From contig CBDDKM010000001.1 of assembly GCA_965230225.1 (NCBI GenBank), positions 1-64,000 of the forward strand: a stretch of 64,000 bases of DNA, in the 5' to 3' direction. Positions 52,519 to 62,034 of the stretch are shown one piece after another (positions within the stretch are counted from its first letter, which is position 1; the number at the start of each line of letters is the position of its first letter). Source of the DNA: CALSMU01 sp965230225. GTDB lineage: Bacteria > Bacteroidota > Bacteroidia > Flavobacteriales_D > Parvicellaceae. Below the pieces are notes generated by a model. It ran no database searches. It saw nothing but the letters and a program-made list of their open reading frames with translations, and was not told the DNA's origin. The translations under genes and the position numbers were made by a program.

Positions 52519-54483
52519 TTAATCGTTGTCTATGCTATTAATTTTGATGTCTTCACCATCATCCTGAAACTTCAGGGTTCTTTCATTTCCTGAGCTTTCG
52601 TCCACATCGTTTGGTGATTTTCCTTCAAAGAATAATTCTTCGTCGCTCATGGTGCTTCTCAAAGCTCTGAATTTCTTTCTGGCTTCCACGTTGTATAAGC
52701 TTCCAGGGTGTTCAAACATCAGTTGTTTGTAGTATAAATAGGCCTGTTTCTTATTGTCCAAGTTATGTTCGTAGATGCCAGCCATTAAGAATAGTGCATT
52801 ATCGGCCAGAATGTCATCTCCATAGTCTGAAACGATTTCTTCTAAAAATCCAATTGCCTTTTCAAATTGCCCTTTCTTGATGGCTATTTCAGAGCGCTTC
52901 ATTAGCATATCATCGTTTAGAGTGTGGTAACCATAAGCAGCGTTGATAGAATCGAAAATAGCCTCAGCATCCTCGTACTTGTGCTGAGCGATCAATAAAT
53001 CTGCATGAGCAAACATTTTTAGTACAGCATGAGTGGTGTCCATATCAAGCCCCGTGTTATCGGTAATCAATATGGAAAGTTCCATAGCATCATTCGCAAT
53101 TAGTTTCGATGTGGATGCTTTCAATACGTCCAGCATGTTTTGGGAAAATTCAAAATCGCCGGCGTAATAAAAAACCTTAGCGTTCTTGAACTTTGCTTCA
53201 TGACCAATAGCATCGTGCTTAAAATCCTTTTCTACCTGATAGTAGAGTAGAGAGGCATCCCAAATGTTTTCATCTAGTACATATACATCAGCCAGGTCAA
53301 TTTTTACCTCGGCAATGGTTTTCTTATTCAAGCCGGCAAAGGTTAAGGCTTCTTCCAGTAAGCTGATCGCTTTTGCAGAATTGTTTAAGTAATAAGCCTC
53401 CAGGTTAGCTAGTTCCAATAAAGCTGTAAGAGAGTAGGCGTTTTTACCAATCTGTTCCAGGTATTGGTTGTAGTCGTTTTTAAGACTGCTTAATTCCTCA
53501 GGAGTAGCGGTTCCTTTCACCGTAATTTTTCTTTTAAGTGTATTTAGACGACGCATTTTAGCAATGCGATAGTTAGGCTTTTTATCTCCAAGGTCAATAA
53601 CGTAATCATAGCACTTAATGGCTACATCAAACTCCTGGTTGTTGTTACAGGTAGTGGCTAAATCCAACAGCCTGTTACCATTGTTTTTTCCTTTTTTATC
53701 TAGCGCCTTAATTTGCGTAAAGGCACTATTGTAATCTCCTTTTTGAGTAAAAAGCCATGCAAGAGCTTCATTGTATACCGTTTTCGATGGGTTTTTCTGA
53801 ACTCTTTTTAGTAGCTCAACCCTTACCATGTCTACCTTTTTAGGCTCTGTTTCGAAGTCGATGGAATTGCTAAGTGCACTTTGAACCTGATACAAGAATC
53901 CTTCGCTTTTGTCTAGAATATTAAGCAGAGTATTGATCATTAACTCTGTTTTTCCCTGACTACCATAAATCTGTGCGATATTACGGTTGTATACATACGA
54001 ATTAGCTGTGGAGTATTTATTTCCTTGTTCGTAGGTTCTAATGGCGTAATCCAATAAGTTTTCCGCAATGAATCTATTGGCTAACCCACTAATGGTTACG
54101 TGCCTGCTTTCCCGATCAATTCCATTAATGGCTTTTTCGTATTGTTCCTTCGATTTTTCTTCCTTCTCTTGTAGTTTGTATACTTTTCCCAAATCCACTA
54201 ATAAGCCTAAGTTGTCAGGTTTCTGGCGAATTTGACGCTTACAAATTTTTTCTGCCTCCTTAAGGCGATTGAGTTCTACAAGGGTTTTGAAATAATAAGT
54301 GTAGTTAGAGAATAAGGGCGATTTCTCGTAAATTTTTTCAAAATACATGGCTGCTTTTTCATACTCACCATCATTGTAGTATTGGATGGCCAGTTTACGG
54401 TCCATTCCTCCACCCGGTTGAGCCATTGTGCTCAACGAGCAAATGGATATAAGAATAGCTGCTATGTATTTTGTTATTGTCAT
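52519..54483 (-). CDS. TPR-repeat protein
   Basis: The 654-residue protein has a signal peptide (cleavage near TMAQ) and then many tetratricopeptide-like helix pairs (YYNDGEYEKAAMYFEKIYE is the first; KQAYLYYKQLMFEHPGSLY near the end). The C-terminal tail is acidic. TPR proteins are scaffolds; the periplasmic partner is not known. The operon order DUF4286-TPR-lipoprotein-serS is one I recall from flavobacteria. It overlaps the upstream lipoprotein gene by 4 bases. Confidence 0.85.
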   Translation of the reverse strand: MTITKYIAAILISICSLSTMAQPGGGMDRKLAIQYYNDGEYEKAAMYFEKIYEKSPLFSNYTYYFKTLVELNRLKEAEKICKRQIRQKPDNLGLLVDLGKVYKLQEKEEKSKEQYEKAINGIDRESRHVTISGLANRFIAENLLDYAIRTYEQGNKYSTANSYVYNRNIAQIYGSQGKTELMINTLLNILDKSEGFLYQVQSALSNSIDFETEPKKVDMVRVELLKRVQKNPSKTVYNEALAWLFTQKGDYNSAFTQIKALDKKGKNNGNRLLDLATTCNNNQEFDVAIKCYDYVIDLGDKKPNYRIAKMRRLNTLKRKITVKGTATPEELSSLKNDYNQYLEQIGKNAYSLTALLELANLEAYYLNNSAKAISLLEEALTFAGLNKKTIAEVKIDLADVYVLDENIWDASLLYYQVEKDFKHDAIGHEAKFKNAKVFYYAGDFEFSQNMLDVLKASTSKLIANDAMELSILITDNTGLDMDTTHAVLKMFAHADLLIAQHKYEDAEAIFDSINAAYGYHTLNDDMLMKRSEIAIKKGQFEKAIGFLEEIVSDYGDDILADNALFLMAGIYEHNLDNKKQAYLYYKQLMFEHPGSLYNVEARKKFRALRSTMSDEELFFEGKSPNDVDESSGNERTLKFQDDGEDIKINSIDND

Positions 54484-55034
54484 TTAGTATAGCTGGAAAT
54501 TACGAAGTTTTTTACTTCTTCCGAAAGCGAGTCGTGAATTTCGATTGCATAATCACAGTCTACAACAAACGAACCAATCTTGTCGCTAAGCATTTCCAAC
54601 TTAGTTCTTTCAAATTCTATAAATGCCTGTACGGAATCTTCCGGAATAAGTTCATTTTCCAGGTCCTGAATTAAGTTATTCAGGTGAATTTGCATGTTTC
54701 CAATGTTGGTGGAGTGAGTTTCGAAGTTCGAATCAAAATTCTTGGTGGACTTTTTGATCCCTTTGTACTTGTTCATTAACTCCGCAAATTTCGGATCGAT
54801 AGTATCAGGTACAACGTAGTATTTGCTAACGTTTTCCAGATTGTCGTTGTAAGCTTGTTTCGCCTCCTTTACTCGGTCGTAGTCCAGGCTGTTAAATGTT
54901 TGGCTAAGCTCGTTTAGTTTGTACTGAAGCTCACCAACCTCTTTTATTTCTTGCTCATATTTTCCTTTGCAGGAAACCAAAATAGCTGTTGAAAGAACAG
55001 CTATCAGGAATAATGAAAGTTTAAATTTCATCAT
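54480..55034 (-). CDS. Lipoprotein, helical, function unknown
   Basis: The 184-residue lipoprotein (lipobox AILVSC, Cys at 22) is mainly helical with coiled-coil character (YEQEIKEVGELQYKLNELSQTFNSL). It overlaps the TPR gene by 4 bases and lies between it and serS, so the lipoprotein and TPR protein may form an envelope complex. No family recognised. Confidence 0.75.
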   Translation of the reverse strand: MMKFKLSLFLIAVLSTAILVSCKGKYEQEIKEVGELQYKLNELSQTFNSLDYDRVKEAKQAYNDNLENVSKYYVVPDTIDPKFAELMNKYKGIKKSTKNFDSNFETHSTNIGNMQIHLNNLIQDLENELIPEDSVQAFIEFERTKLEMLSDKIGSFVVDCDYAIEIHDSLSEEVKNFVISSYTK

Positions 55035-55052
55035 AAGATATGTTTGATCAAT

Positions 55053-56324
55053 TTAGTTTATAATGTCAAATCCAGTGTATTTCCTTAATACTTCTGGAAT
55101 AACGATTCCTTCAGGTGTTTGATTGTTCTCCATTAAAGAAGCAACGATCCTAGGTAAAGCCAAAGCACTACCATTTAATGTGTGCGCTAACTGAGGCTTT
55201 TCGCCACCTTCTCTGTATCGAAGTTTTAAGCGGTTAGCCTGAAAGGATTCGAAATTAGAAATAGAACTCACTTCTAGCCACTTTTGTTGTGCAGTAGAGT
55301 AAACTTCCATGTCGTAAGTTAAGGCAGAGGTAAAACCTAAATCTCCTCCACACAATCTTGCAATTCTGTATGGTAAGCCAAGTTGGTTTAATAGTCCTTT
55401 AACGTGCTCTACCATTTCGTCCAATACTTCGTAGCTATTGTTTGGGTGTGCTACCTGAACAATTTCTACTTTATCGAATTGGTGTAATCTATTTAGCCCT
55501 CTTACATCTTTACCGTAAGACCCGGCCTCTCTTCTAAAACAAGGAGTGTATCCGGCCTTCTTAACGGGTAAATCATTTCCGCTTAGAATAACGTCTCTAA
55601 AAATATTGGTAATCGGAACCTCCGCAGTAGGGATCAGGTATAGGTCATCCACTTCGCAATGGTACATTTGCCCTTCTTTATCTGGCAATTGCCCGGTACC
55701 ATACCCAGAAGCTTCGTTAACCACGAGTGGAGGAATCACTTCAGTAAATCCACTTTTTTCAGCTTCGTCAATAAAGAAATTAATCAGTGCTCTTTGCAAT
55801 CTGGCTCCTTTTCCGATGTAAACAGGGAACCCTGCACCGGTAATTTTCACACCAAGTTCAAAGTCGATTAAGTTATATTTCTTAGCCAGTTCCCAGTGTG
55901 GTAATGCTCCTTCGTGTAAGTTAGGGATGTCTCCTTCTTCAAACACAATTTCGTTGTCCTGATCTGTGTTTCCAGCAGGAACAAGGTCATTCGGTACGTT
56001 AGGAATCTGATATAATAATTCTCTTACTTCGTTTTGAAGAGAGGTTAAGTCATCGCTTAAGGATTTGTTAAGGGTCTTCAACTCTCCGGTTTTCTCTCTC
56101 ATGGCATTGGCTTCTTCCTGCTTTCCTTCTTTGAAAAGCTGTCCTATGCTTTTAGAGATTTTGTTCATCTCTGCCAATTGATTGTCCAGAGTGGTTTGAG
56201 TGTTTCTTCTTTTTTCATCCAACTCAATTACTTTTTCTATAATTGGAGCGGCATCAAAGTTCCTCACTTTCATCTTCTCGATGATTTGATCTTTCTCCTC
56301 TCTGATTCTTTGAAGTTCTAACAT
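55053..56324 (-). CDS. serS: Seryl-tRNA synthetase
   Basis: The 423-residue class II synthetase has the N-terminal coiled-coil arm that binds tRNA-Ser, motif 2 (TPCFRREAGSYGKDVRGLNR, near 258-277) and the C-terminal ALPRIVASLMENNQT motif 3. Also TAEVP substrate loop. It charges tRNA-Ser (and tRNA-Sec where present). Confidence 0.96.
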   Translation of the reverse strand: MLELQRIREEKDQIIEKMKVRNFDAAPIIEKVIELDEKRRNTQTTLDNQLAEMNKISKSIGQLFKEGKQEEANAMREKTGELKTLNKSLSDDLTSLQNEVRELLYQIPNVPNDLVPAGNTDQDNEIVFEEGDIPNLHEGALPHWELAKKYNLIDFELGVKITGAGFPVYIGKGARLQRALINFFIDEAEKSGFTEVIPPLVVNEASGYGTGQLPDKEGQMYHCEVDDLYLIPTAEVPITNIFRDVILSGNDLPVKKAGYTPCFRREAGSYGKDVRGLNRLHQFDKVEIVQVAHPNNSYEVLDEMVEHVKGLLNQLGLPYRIARLCGGDLGFTSALTYDMEVYSTAQQKWLEVSSISNFESFQANRLKLRYREGGEKPQLAHTLNGSALALPRIVASLMENNQTPEGIVIPEVLRKYTGFDIIN

Positions 56325-56367
56325 TTTTTAGGTTTTATTTAATGCGGTTGCTAAAGGTAGAAAATAA

Positions 56368-56400
56368 AAAAACTCCCTCGGAAAGACCGAGAGAGTTTTT
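56368..56400 (-). terminator. Terminator after rpmA
   Basis: AAAAACTCcCTCGG / CCGAGaGAGTTTTT with a five-base loop and T run on the minus strand. It ends the rplU-rpmA transcript before serS. Confidence 0.82.
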
Positions 56401-56426
56401 GCTAATGTGATTTATTCAAAAAAAGA

Positions 56427-56696
56427 CTATGCTTCTGCTTCCGCGAAAGGAACAACAGATACATAAGATTTGTTGTTTCTCTTTTTTCTGAATTCAACAG
56501 TTCCGTCACAAAGTGCAAAAAGAGTATGATCTTTACCCATTCCTACATTTTCGCCAGGGTTGTGTACTGTTCCTCGCTGACGTACAATAATGTTTCCAGC
56601 GATAGCCAATTGGCCTCCAAATATTTTAACCCCAAGACGTTTCGATTCTGATTCACGTCCGTTTTTCGAACTACCAACACCTTTCTTATGTGCCAT
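56427..56696 (-). CDS. rpmA: 50S ribosomal protein L27
   Basis: The 89-residue protein starts MAHKKGVGSSKNGRES and has RQRGTVHNPGENVGMGKDHTLFAL, typical of L27, which lies at the peptidyl transferase centre. It follows rplU by 43 bases, the standard order. Confidence 0.96.
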   Translation of the reverse strand: MAHKKGVGSSKNGRESESKRLGVKIFGGQLAIAGNIIVRQRGTVHNPGENVGMGKDHTLFALCDGTVEFRKKRNNKSYVSVVPFAEAEA

Positions 56697-56739
56697 TTTA
56701 TTTTAGTTTTATAGGTTAACGATTCTAACCAAAGAATTT

Positions 56740-57135
56740 TTATTCTTCAGTTTTTGGCTCTTCTTTAGCTGGAGCCTCTTCTTTTTTAGGAGCAGCTTTC
56801 TTTGCAGCAGCTTTTTTAGCTCCACTTGCTTTAATACTATCGATAGCTATTTTAGTAAATCTCTGTCTGTGACCGTTCTTTACTTTATAACCTTTTCTTC
56901 TTTTCTTTTTAAAGACGATAACTTTATCACCTTTGGCGTGTTCTACGATCTTTGCCGTAACTACCGCTCCTTTTACAGCTGGGGCGCCAACAGTAACTTT
57001 TCCGTTGTCATCCAATAGAAGAACGTTAGAGAACTCAACTTTGTCTCCTTCTTTTCCTTCTAATTGGTGTACGAAAATCTGCTGATCTTTCTCAACTTTG
57101 AATTGTTGCCCTGCTATCTCTACAATTGCGTACAT
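56740..57135 (-). CDS. rplU: 50S ribosomal protein L21 with KA/E-rich tail
   Basis: The first ~100 residues are L21 (MYAIVEIAGQQFKVE, VIVFKKKRRKGYKVKNGHRQ). The last 30 are an extension rich in Ala, Lys, Pro and Glu (AKKAAAKKAAPKKEE and PAKEEPKTEE) that L21 of E. coli lacks. It is presumably disordered. The gene heads the rplU-rpmA transcript. Confidence 0.96.
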   Translation of the reverse strand: MYAIVEIAGQQFKVEKDQQIFVHQLEGKEGDKVEFSNVLLLDDNGKVTVGAPAVKGAVVTAKIVEHAKGDKVIVFKKKRRKGYKVKNGHRQRFTKIAIDSIKASGAKKAAAKKAAPKKEEAPAKEEPKTEE

Positions 57136-57175
57136 GTTATTACTTTTTTATAATCTTAAATTTCACAAAGGGCTG

Positions 57176-57207
57176 CAAATGTATAAAAACTTTCTGAAAA
57201 TAGCCAA
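57176..57207 (-). promoter_or_regulatory. Promoter for rplU-rpmA
   Basis: On the minus strand TACATTTG (57183-57176) is an exact -7 match and TTGG (57207-57204) lies 20 bases upstream. The ribosomal gene start is 40 bases downstream. This is the best promoter match in the window along with those for metH and cysC. Confidence 0.65.
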
Positions 57208-57330
57208 CGTCTTGCAAAATAACCTGTTTTAATATATAAATGATGTTAATTCTAATCCAGATCACACCAATGTTGCTACTTTTATGCTGGATATAGAATA
57301 GAGGTAAAACACCTTTAAATTATAAGATAT

Positions 57331-58257
57331 ATGAAGTTTAAAAATCCTTTATCCCTTAAGGAAACAGCAGATTTACTTGGATGTCGATTTGTTGGTGATC
57401 CTAACCATAAAATTACTGGAATAAACGAAATTCATCAGGTTGAATCCGGTGATTTGGTTTTTGTGGATCATCCTAAATATTATGACAAAGCATTAAATTC
57501 TGCAGCTACAACTGTTTTAATTGATAAAGAAGTAGATTGTCCGGAAGGGAAAGGGTTGTTGATTTCAGAATCTCCATTTGATGATTTTAATTTTTTGACC
57601 AGACAGCACAGTCCATTTCAACAATGGAACGAAGCCATTTCTTCTGATTTAGTTAAAGGAGAAGGTACTATTATACACCCTAACGTAACCATCGGAAAAA
57701 ATGTAGTTATTGGTAATAACTGTATGATTCATTCTGGAGCAGTCATTTTTGACAATACAGTAATAGGAAACAACGTTGTTATTAATGCCAACTGTGTTAT
57801 CGGTGGAGATGCTTTCTATTATAAAAAGAAAGCTACAGGTTATGATAGGATGCACACTTGTGGAAGAGTGGTGTTAGAGGATCGAGTGGAAGTAGGGGCT
57901 CTTTCTTCTATAGATGCAGGAGTTACCGGCGACACCTTTGTTGGAGAAGGTACTAAGTTGGACAATCAGGTTCATATTGGTCACGATACTTACGTAGGGA
58001 AAGGCTGCTTGTTTGCAGCTCAGGTAGGAATTGCAGGATGCGTAACCATTCATGATAATGTTACCCTTTGGGGACAAGTTGGTGTGCCAAGCGATATTGT
58101 AATAGGAGAAGGGGCTGTTGTATTAGGACAGTCGGGAATAATGAAATCCATTGAGGGAGGGAAGACTTATTTTGGTAGCCCTGCCGGAGAAGCAAGAGTG
58201 AAATATAGAGAATTAGCCGCTATTAAGAAACTACCCGTTATTATGGAGCGGTTATAA
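57331..58257 (+). CDS. lpxD: UDP-3-O-acylglucosamine N-acyltransferase-like protein
   Basis: The 308-residue protein has an N-terminal LpxD-like domain (KETADLLGCRFVGDPNHKITGINEIHQVESGDLVFVDHPKYY) and a left-handed beta-helix of hexapeptide repeats (HPNVTIGKNVVIGNNCMIHSG). The H in HIGHDTYVGKGC is the likely catalytic His. LpxD adds the second acyl chain in lipid A synthesis. It lies away from other lpx genes, and Bacteroidota often have two LpxD-like proteins, so this may be the paralogue. Confidence 0.85.
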   Translation: MKFKNPLSLKETADLLGCRFVGDPNHKITGINEIHQVESGDLVFVDHPKYYDKALNSAATTVLIDKEVDCPEGKGLLISESPFDDFNFLTRQHSPFQQWNEAISSDLVKGEGTIIHPNVTIGKNVVIGNNCMIHSGAVIFDNTVIGNNVVINANCVIGGDAFYYKKKATGYDRMHTCGRVVLEDRVEVGALSSIDAGVTGDTFVGEGTKLDNQVHIGHDTYVGKGCLFAAQVGIAGCVTIHDNVTLWGQVGVPSDIVIGEGAVVLGQSGIMKSIEGGKTYFGSPAGEARVKYRELAAIKKLPVIMERL

Positions 58258-58269
58258 TAAATACTAAAC

Positions 58270-59511
58270 ATGGGAGAGATTAAAGTACATCGATTATTAG
58301 AGAAGCTAGAACTGAAGGAGTTTAAATTATCCTCCCTGTTAGAGATTACCCAGGCCATTAACGAAAATTTTTCGACTGAGAAATTACTTAATATATATGA
58401 GTATATTCTTAGGGAGCAATTGGGTATTTCAAAATTGGTGCTTTACAATTACAATCATGAAGAGTGGGTTTGTTTATTGAGATACGGAGCCAAAGGAAAG
58501 GCAAAGAAAATAGATGTTGAAAAGGACCTGAATCACATTTCGGAGATTACCGTAATTGAATCATCTTCTAGTGTTTCATTAGATGCCTTTGATATTGCTA
58601 TTCCAATTTTACATAAAGAAAAGCCGTTAGCTTACTTGTTGATCGGAGATTTGAATGAGGATGAAATAAAGATTAGTCCAACGATTAAGCACATGCCTTT
58701 TATTCAGACGCTTACTAATATTATTATGGTGGCCATTGAGAATAAAAGGTTTGCAAGGGAAAGTGTTATTCAGGAGAGAACTAAAAAGGAAATGGAATTA
58801 GCTGCTGAAATGCAGAAAATGCTGTTTCCTGCCAATTTACCCTCTAATAATAGAATTGATGCTGCGGCTAGCTATGAGGCGCTTCACATGATTGGTGGAG
58901 ATTATTACGATTTCATTCAGTTAAATAACGAGGAGTATTTCATGTGTATCGCAGATGTATCTGGAAAAGGAGCCTCTGCTGCATTGTTGATGAGTAATTT
59001 TCAGGCCAATCTAAGAGCTATCCTTAAGTACAATCACATGAACATGACGATGGAAGAGTTGGTTCGTGAGCTGAACATGAAGGTGAATAAATCTGCTCAG
59101 GGAGAAAAGTTCATCACGTTCTTTATGGCTTATTATAATTGTACCAAAAAAATATTGAAGTACGTAAATGCCGGGCATAATCATCCTGTTCTTACCGACG
59201 GAAAAAATGCACGTTATTTGAATAAAGGGTGTATCGGATTGGGAATGTTTGATGAACTTCCAACAGTGGAAGTGGAGGAATTAGAAATAAAGGAAAACGA
59301 TACTTTAGTTTGCTTTACGGATGGGTTAGTTGAATTGGAAAATACTGCCGAAGAGCAGTTTGATACAGACCGTTTAGTAAACATTATTCATGAGAACTTC
59401 CATTTACAAATGAAGGACCTGAATAAATTGATTTTCTTCCAGTTGGAAAGATTTAAAGGAGAAGCCGAGTATATGGATGATACGGCATTAATGAGTTGCC
59501 GATTCTTCTAA
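58270..59511 (+). CDS. GAF-like and SpoIIE-type phosphatase
   Basis: The 413-residue protein combines an N-terminal GAF-like sensor (about 15-165), a helical linker (ERTKKEMELAAEMQKMLFPANLP) and a SpoIIE-type PP2C phosphatase domain (GGDYYDF, CIADVSGKGASAALLMS, then FTDGLVEL and DDTAL near the end). Such phosphatases act on anti-sigma-antagonist proteins in partner-switching circuits. No RsbW or anti-sigma antagonist genes are beside it. It follows lpxD by 12 bases. Confidence 0.87.
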   Translation: MGEIKVHRLLEKLELKEFKLSSLLEITQAINENFSTEKLLNIYEYILREQLGISKLVLYNYNHEEWVCLLRYGAKGKAKKIDVEKDLNHISEITVIESSSSVSLDAFDIAIPILHKEKPLAYLLIGDLNEDEIKISPTIKHMPFIQTLTNIIMVAIENKRFARESVIQERTKKEMELAAEMQKMLFPANLPSNNRIDAAASYEALHMIGGDYYDFIQLNNEEYFMCIADVSGKGASAALLMSNFQANLRAILKYNHMNMTMEELVRELNMKVNKSAQGEKFITFFMAYYNCTKKILKYVNAGHNHPVLTDGKNARYLNKGCIGLGMFDELPTVEVEELEIKENDTLVCFTDGLVELENTAEEQFDTDRLVNIIHENFHLQMKDLNKLIFFQLERFKGEAEYMDDTALMSCRFF

Positions 59512-60945
59512 CCCTTTTGATTTCTTATTGTGGTATAAGTCGATGCTTACAATAATGGCGGCCATTCCCCAAATAGGTACTGAGGCTTTATCCGTATCCA
59601 AATAGTTGTTCAGGATTCCATGAGTGAAATAAGTCACCAGACTTAATATTACCATCATTACGATTCTTTTCAGGGCTGGGTCATCTAGTGCTATATATAG
59701 TTTAGAAGCTCGATAAAAAATGGTTCCTACAATAAAGAATATGGCTAGCATCCCTAGTACTCCCTGCTCTGATAGTGGTCCCAGATATTCACTATGTGCA
59801 TTTCCACCGTCACCAAAATTGGTGCTAATAATAGTCAGGTCAGCAGCATCCTGAAAAGGAGCGTATTGAAACATGTATGTCCCGGGTCCCCAACCTACCA
59901 TTGGTCTCTCTTTGAACATCTCAATGGCACAGTTCCACCTATTTAACCTTTCTAGGTTCGAAGCATCAGAACTTACATTACTCATGGATTCGATTCTTTC
60001 ACCGAAATCCTCAGTGGTATGCTCTGCATCGTTCTTTTGAATCATGTAACTCAACTCGGTAAAGTTGGCAACGATAAAGCTTCCTACAAATAGTCCCAAA
60101 ACCATTAGATACTTGAATTTAATCTTGAATACAAATAATAGGTAAACCATACCTGCTCCAAGTACACTTAGCCATGCTGCTCTGGTATAACTATAAAACA
60201 GAGCAATGGTAAAAATCAATGCCAACACAAATAGTAAAGATCTTGTAATTGGGCTCTTCGATTTGTCGAAGAACATGCTTATTACAATGGGATAGAACAA
60301 AGCGATGATCGCTCCATAAGACGTATGATCCTTAAAGAACGGCGACATGATCCAATGGCCTACCTCTTCGCTAAAACCGTGAGAAGCATGTTTAGCAACC
60401 GTTACTAATAATACTATTGTTAGTGGAATGATGTAACACCAAAGAAATAGGTTCATGTTTTTAATGTCCTTTCTAAAGAACCAAATTCCAAAGAAAAAGC
60501 AAGGCACTACAAACCACAATCTGGATAATAAAAACTTGAACGAAACCAATGGCATTTCACTGGTTAGCGAGGTAAGGAAAATCCAAACCAAATGAAACAG
60601 TATGGCAAGTGTTATGGGGTGAGTAAGGATTCGCTTATCTCTTTCGAATTTACCAAACGATAACTTGTAGAGGTACATGAACATGATTACCAGTAACACA
60701 GGTTCGGTTGGTAGGTAGAGCCCAATTCCTTCAACCCCAAGCTCTTGTAGGTTGATGGAGATAGGAGTACAAAAAACAACAAATAGAAATAATTTATCCA
60801 AAGCAAAAAATGCTGCATAACCTGCCAGCAGTGCAAATGGAATAAAGTTAAGGTAGTGATTATCGTTGTAGGTAAGCAAAGCATTAGCTGCCAGGAATAG
60901 TATTCCAAGTATGTATACCCAGCTATGTTGTAATGCTTTAGGCAT
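59488..60945 (-). CDS. O-antigen ligase/polymerase family (Wzy-like)
   Basis: The 485-residue protein has about 10-12 membrane segments and a Wzy_C/WaaL signature in the large periplasmic loop (GWGPGTYMFQYAP and NAHSEYLGPLSEQGVLG). It either polymerises repeat units or ligates them to a carrier. It is followed on the minus strand by Wzz-like and Wzx-like genes upstream, giving a polysaccharide assembly set. Its 3' end overlaps the phosphatase gene by 24 bases. Confidence 0.87.
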   Translation of the reverse strand: MPKALQHSWVYILGILFLAANALLTYNDNHYLNFIPFALLAGYAAFFALDKLFLFVVFCTPISINLQELGVEGIGLYLPTEPVLLVIMFMYLYKLSFGKFERDKRILTHPITLAILFHLVWIFLTSLTSEMPLVSFKFLLSRLWFVVPCFFFGIWFFRKDIKNMNLFLWCYIIPLTIVLLVTVAKHASHGFSEEVGHWIMSPFFKDHTSYGAIIALFYPIVISMFFDKSKSPITRSLLFVLALIFTIALFYSYTRAAWLSVLGAGMVYLLFVFKIKFKYLMVLGLFVGSFIVANFTELSYMIQKNDAEHTTEDFGERIESMSNVSSDASNLERLNRWNCAIEMFKERPMVGWGPGTYMFQYAPFQDAADLTIISTNFGDGGNAHSEYLGPLSEQGVLGMLAIFFIVGTIFYRASKLYIALDDPALKRIVMMVILSLVTYFTHGILNNYLDTDKASVPIWGMAAIIVSIDLYHNKKSKGLEESATH

Positions 60946-60948
60946 CTA

Positions 60949-61941
60949 TTATGCTTTCGCTTTAATTTCCTTTAATTTTTCAAGGAACAATAGAGCGATG
61001 ATGGCAAAAAATACAGTGGCAAACGTAGAAACAGCAACAATTAACCAACGAATTGGATAGGCTTTTTTCTCTGCCTTTGCAGCCATTTCCACCACGAATT
61101 TGTGAGAGATGTTAGCATGGGCATCTGTTTCTGCTTGCTCATAAGCAGTACTCATGGTTGCGATACGCTCAGCAAGGAATTCTACTTTAACCTGAAAAGA
61201 CTTTAGGATACTTCCGTATTTCTCTGTCATTTCTAGTTTTCGTTTGTATTCATCCTTAGTTTCAGAGTCATTAGCAGCAAGCATGGCTTGAGTTAAACCT
61301 TGATACGCTTCGTCTGTTACAACTCCCATAGACGTAAGCTTACTCATGGTATCTCGAACCATATTCATGTCTTGTTGAAGTTTTTCAAGTTTTGCTTTTT
61401 TAATCTTAAACTCCTCCAGGGCACGCTCGTGAATAATGTCGTTTTTGATTTGGTCAAACAAGTTGGCAATGTCGTTTGCTATGAGCATAGCAGTATCTGG
61501 ACTTCTATCCAATACATTGATAAGTACAGCACCTTTGTTGTTTCTTTTAAAGGTAATGTTGTCGGAGTAAGTTTCCATCAACTCGGTGTATTTGTATTCT
61601 CCCGAAGTGTCGATGTCATAATGCTCCATTAAGTTGTACTTAGCGATGATGTTGTCTCTAACAGCAGCCGACTCCAATATCTGAAGCATTTGCTCTGCTT
61701 CTTCTTCTTCACCAAATCGCGAAACACTTTGATCTTCGGTAATGATTTCTGAGAAGGTAACGGAACTGGATTTAGAAGGGTACAGCGTTACCGTAGATAG
61801 AAACTTCTCTTCCATCATTAATGAAACAATGCTTGAAACAACTGCTGCAAGGAAACCAAGAACGATTAGAATCTTTCTTTTATTCCATAGAAACTCCAAT
61901 AAATCCAGGGAGTTAAATTCTTCGCTATTTTTTGTACTCAT
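60949..61941 (-). CDS. Wzz-like chain-length regulator
   Basis: The 330-residue protein has the Wzz topology: an N-terminal cytoplasmic piece, membrane helix near 33-52, a large coiled-coil periplasmic region, and a second membrane helix near 302-322. LDLLEFLWNKRKILIVLG and the final FFAIIALLFLEKLKEIK fit the family. It sets polysaccharide chain length. No kinase domain is fused or adjacent. It starts 3 bases before the ligase gene in the transcript. Confidence 0.85.
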   Translation of the reverse strand: MSTKNSEEFNSLDLLEFLWNKRKILIVLGFLAAVVSSIVSLMMEEKFLSTVTLYPSKSSSVTFSEIITEDQSVSRFGEEEEAEQMLQILESAAVRDNIIAKYNLMEHYDIDTSGEYKYTELMETYSDNITFKRNNKGAVLINVLDRSPDTAMLIANDIANLFDQIKNDIIHERALEEFKIKKAKLEKLQQDMNMVRDTMSKLTSMGVVTDEAYQGLTQAMLAANDSETKDEYKRKLEMTEKYGSILKSFQVKVEFLAERIATMSTAYEQAETDAHANISHKFVVEMAAKAEKKAYPIRWLIVAVSTFATVFFAIIALLFLEKLKEIKAKA

Positions 61942-62034
61942 TTATGGGTGTTTTAAGGTGGGCAAAGGTAAACTTATTTTAGAAATTCCGTAATAAGCTT
62001 AATCTGCACTACCACAAACCTTAAAATTCTGGTT

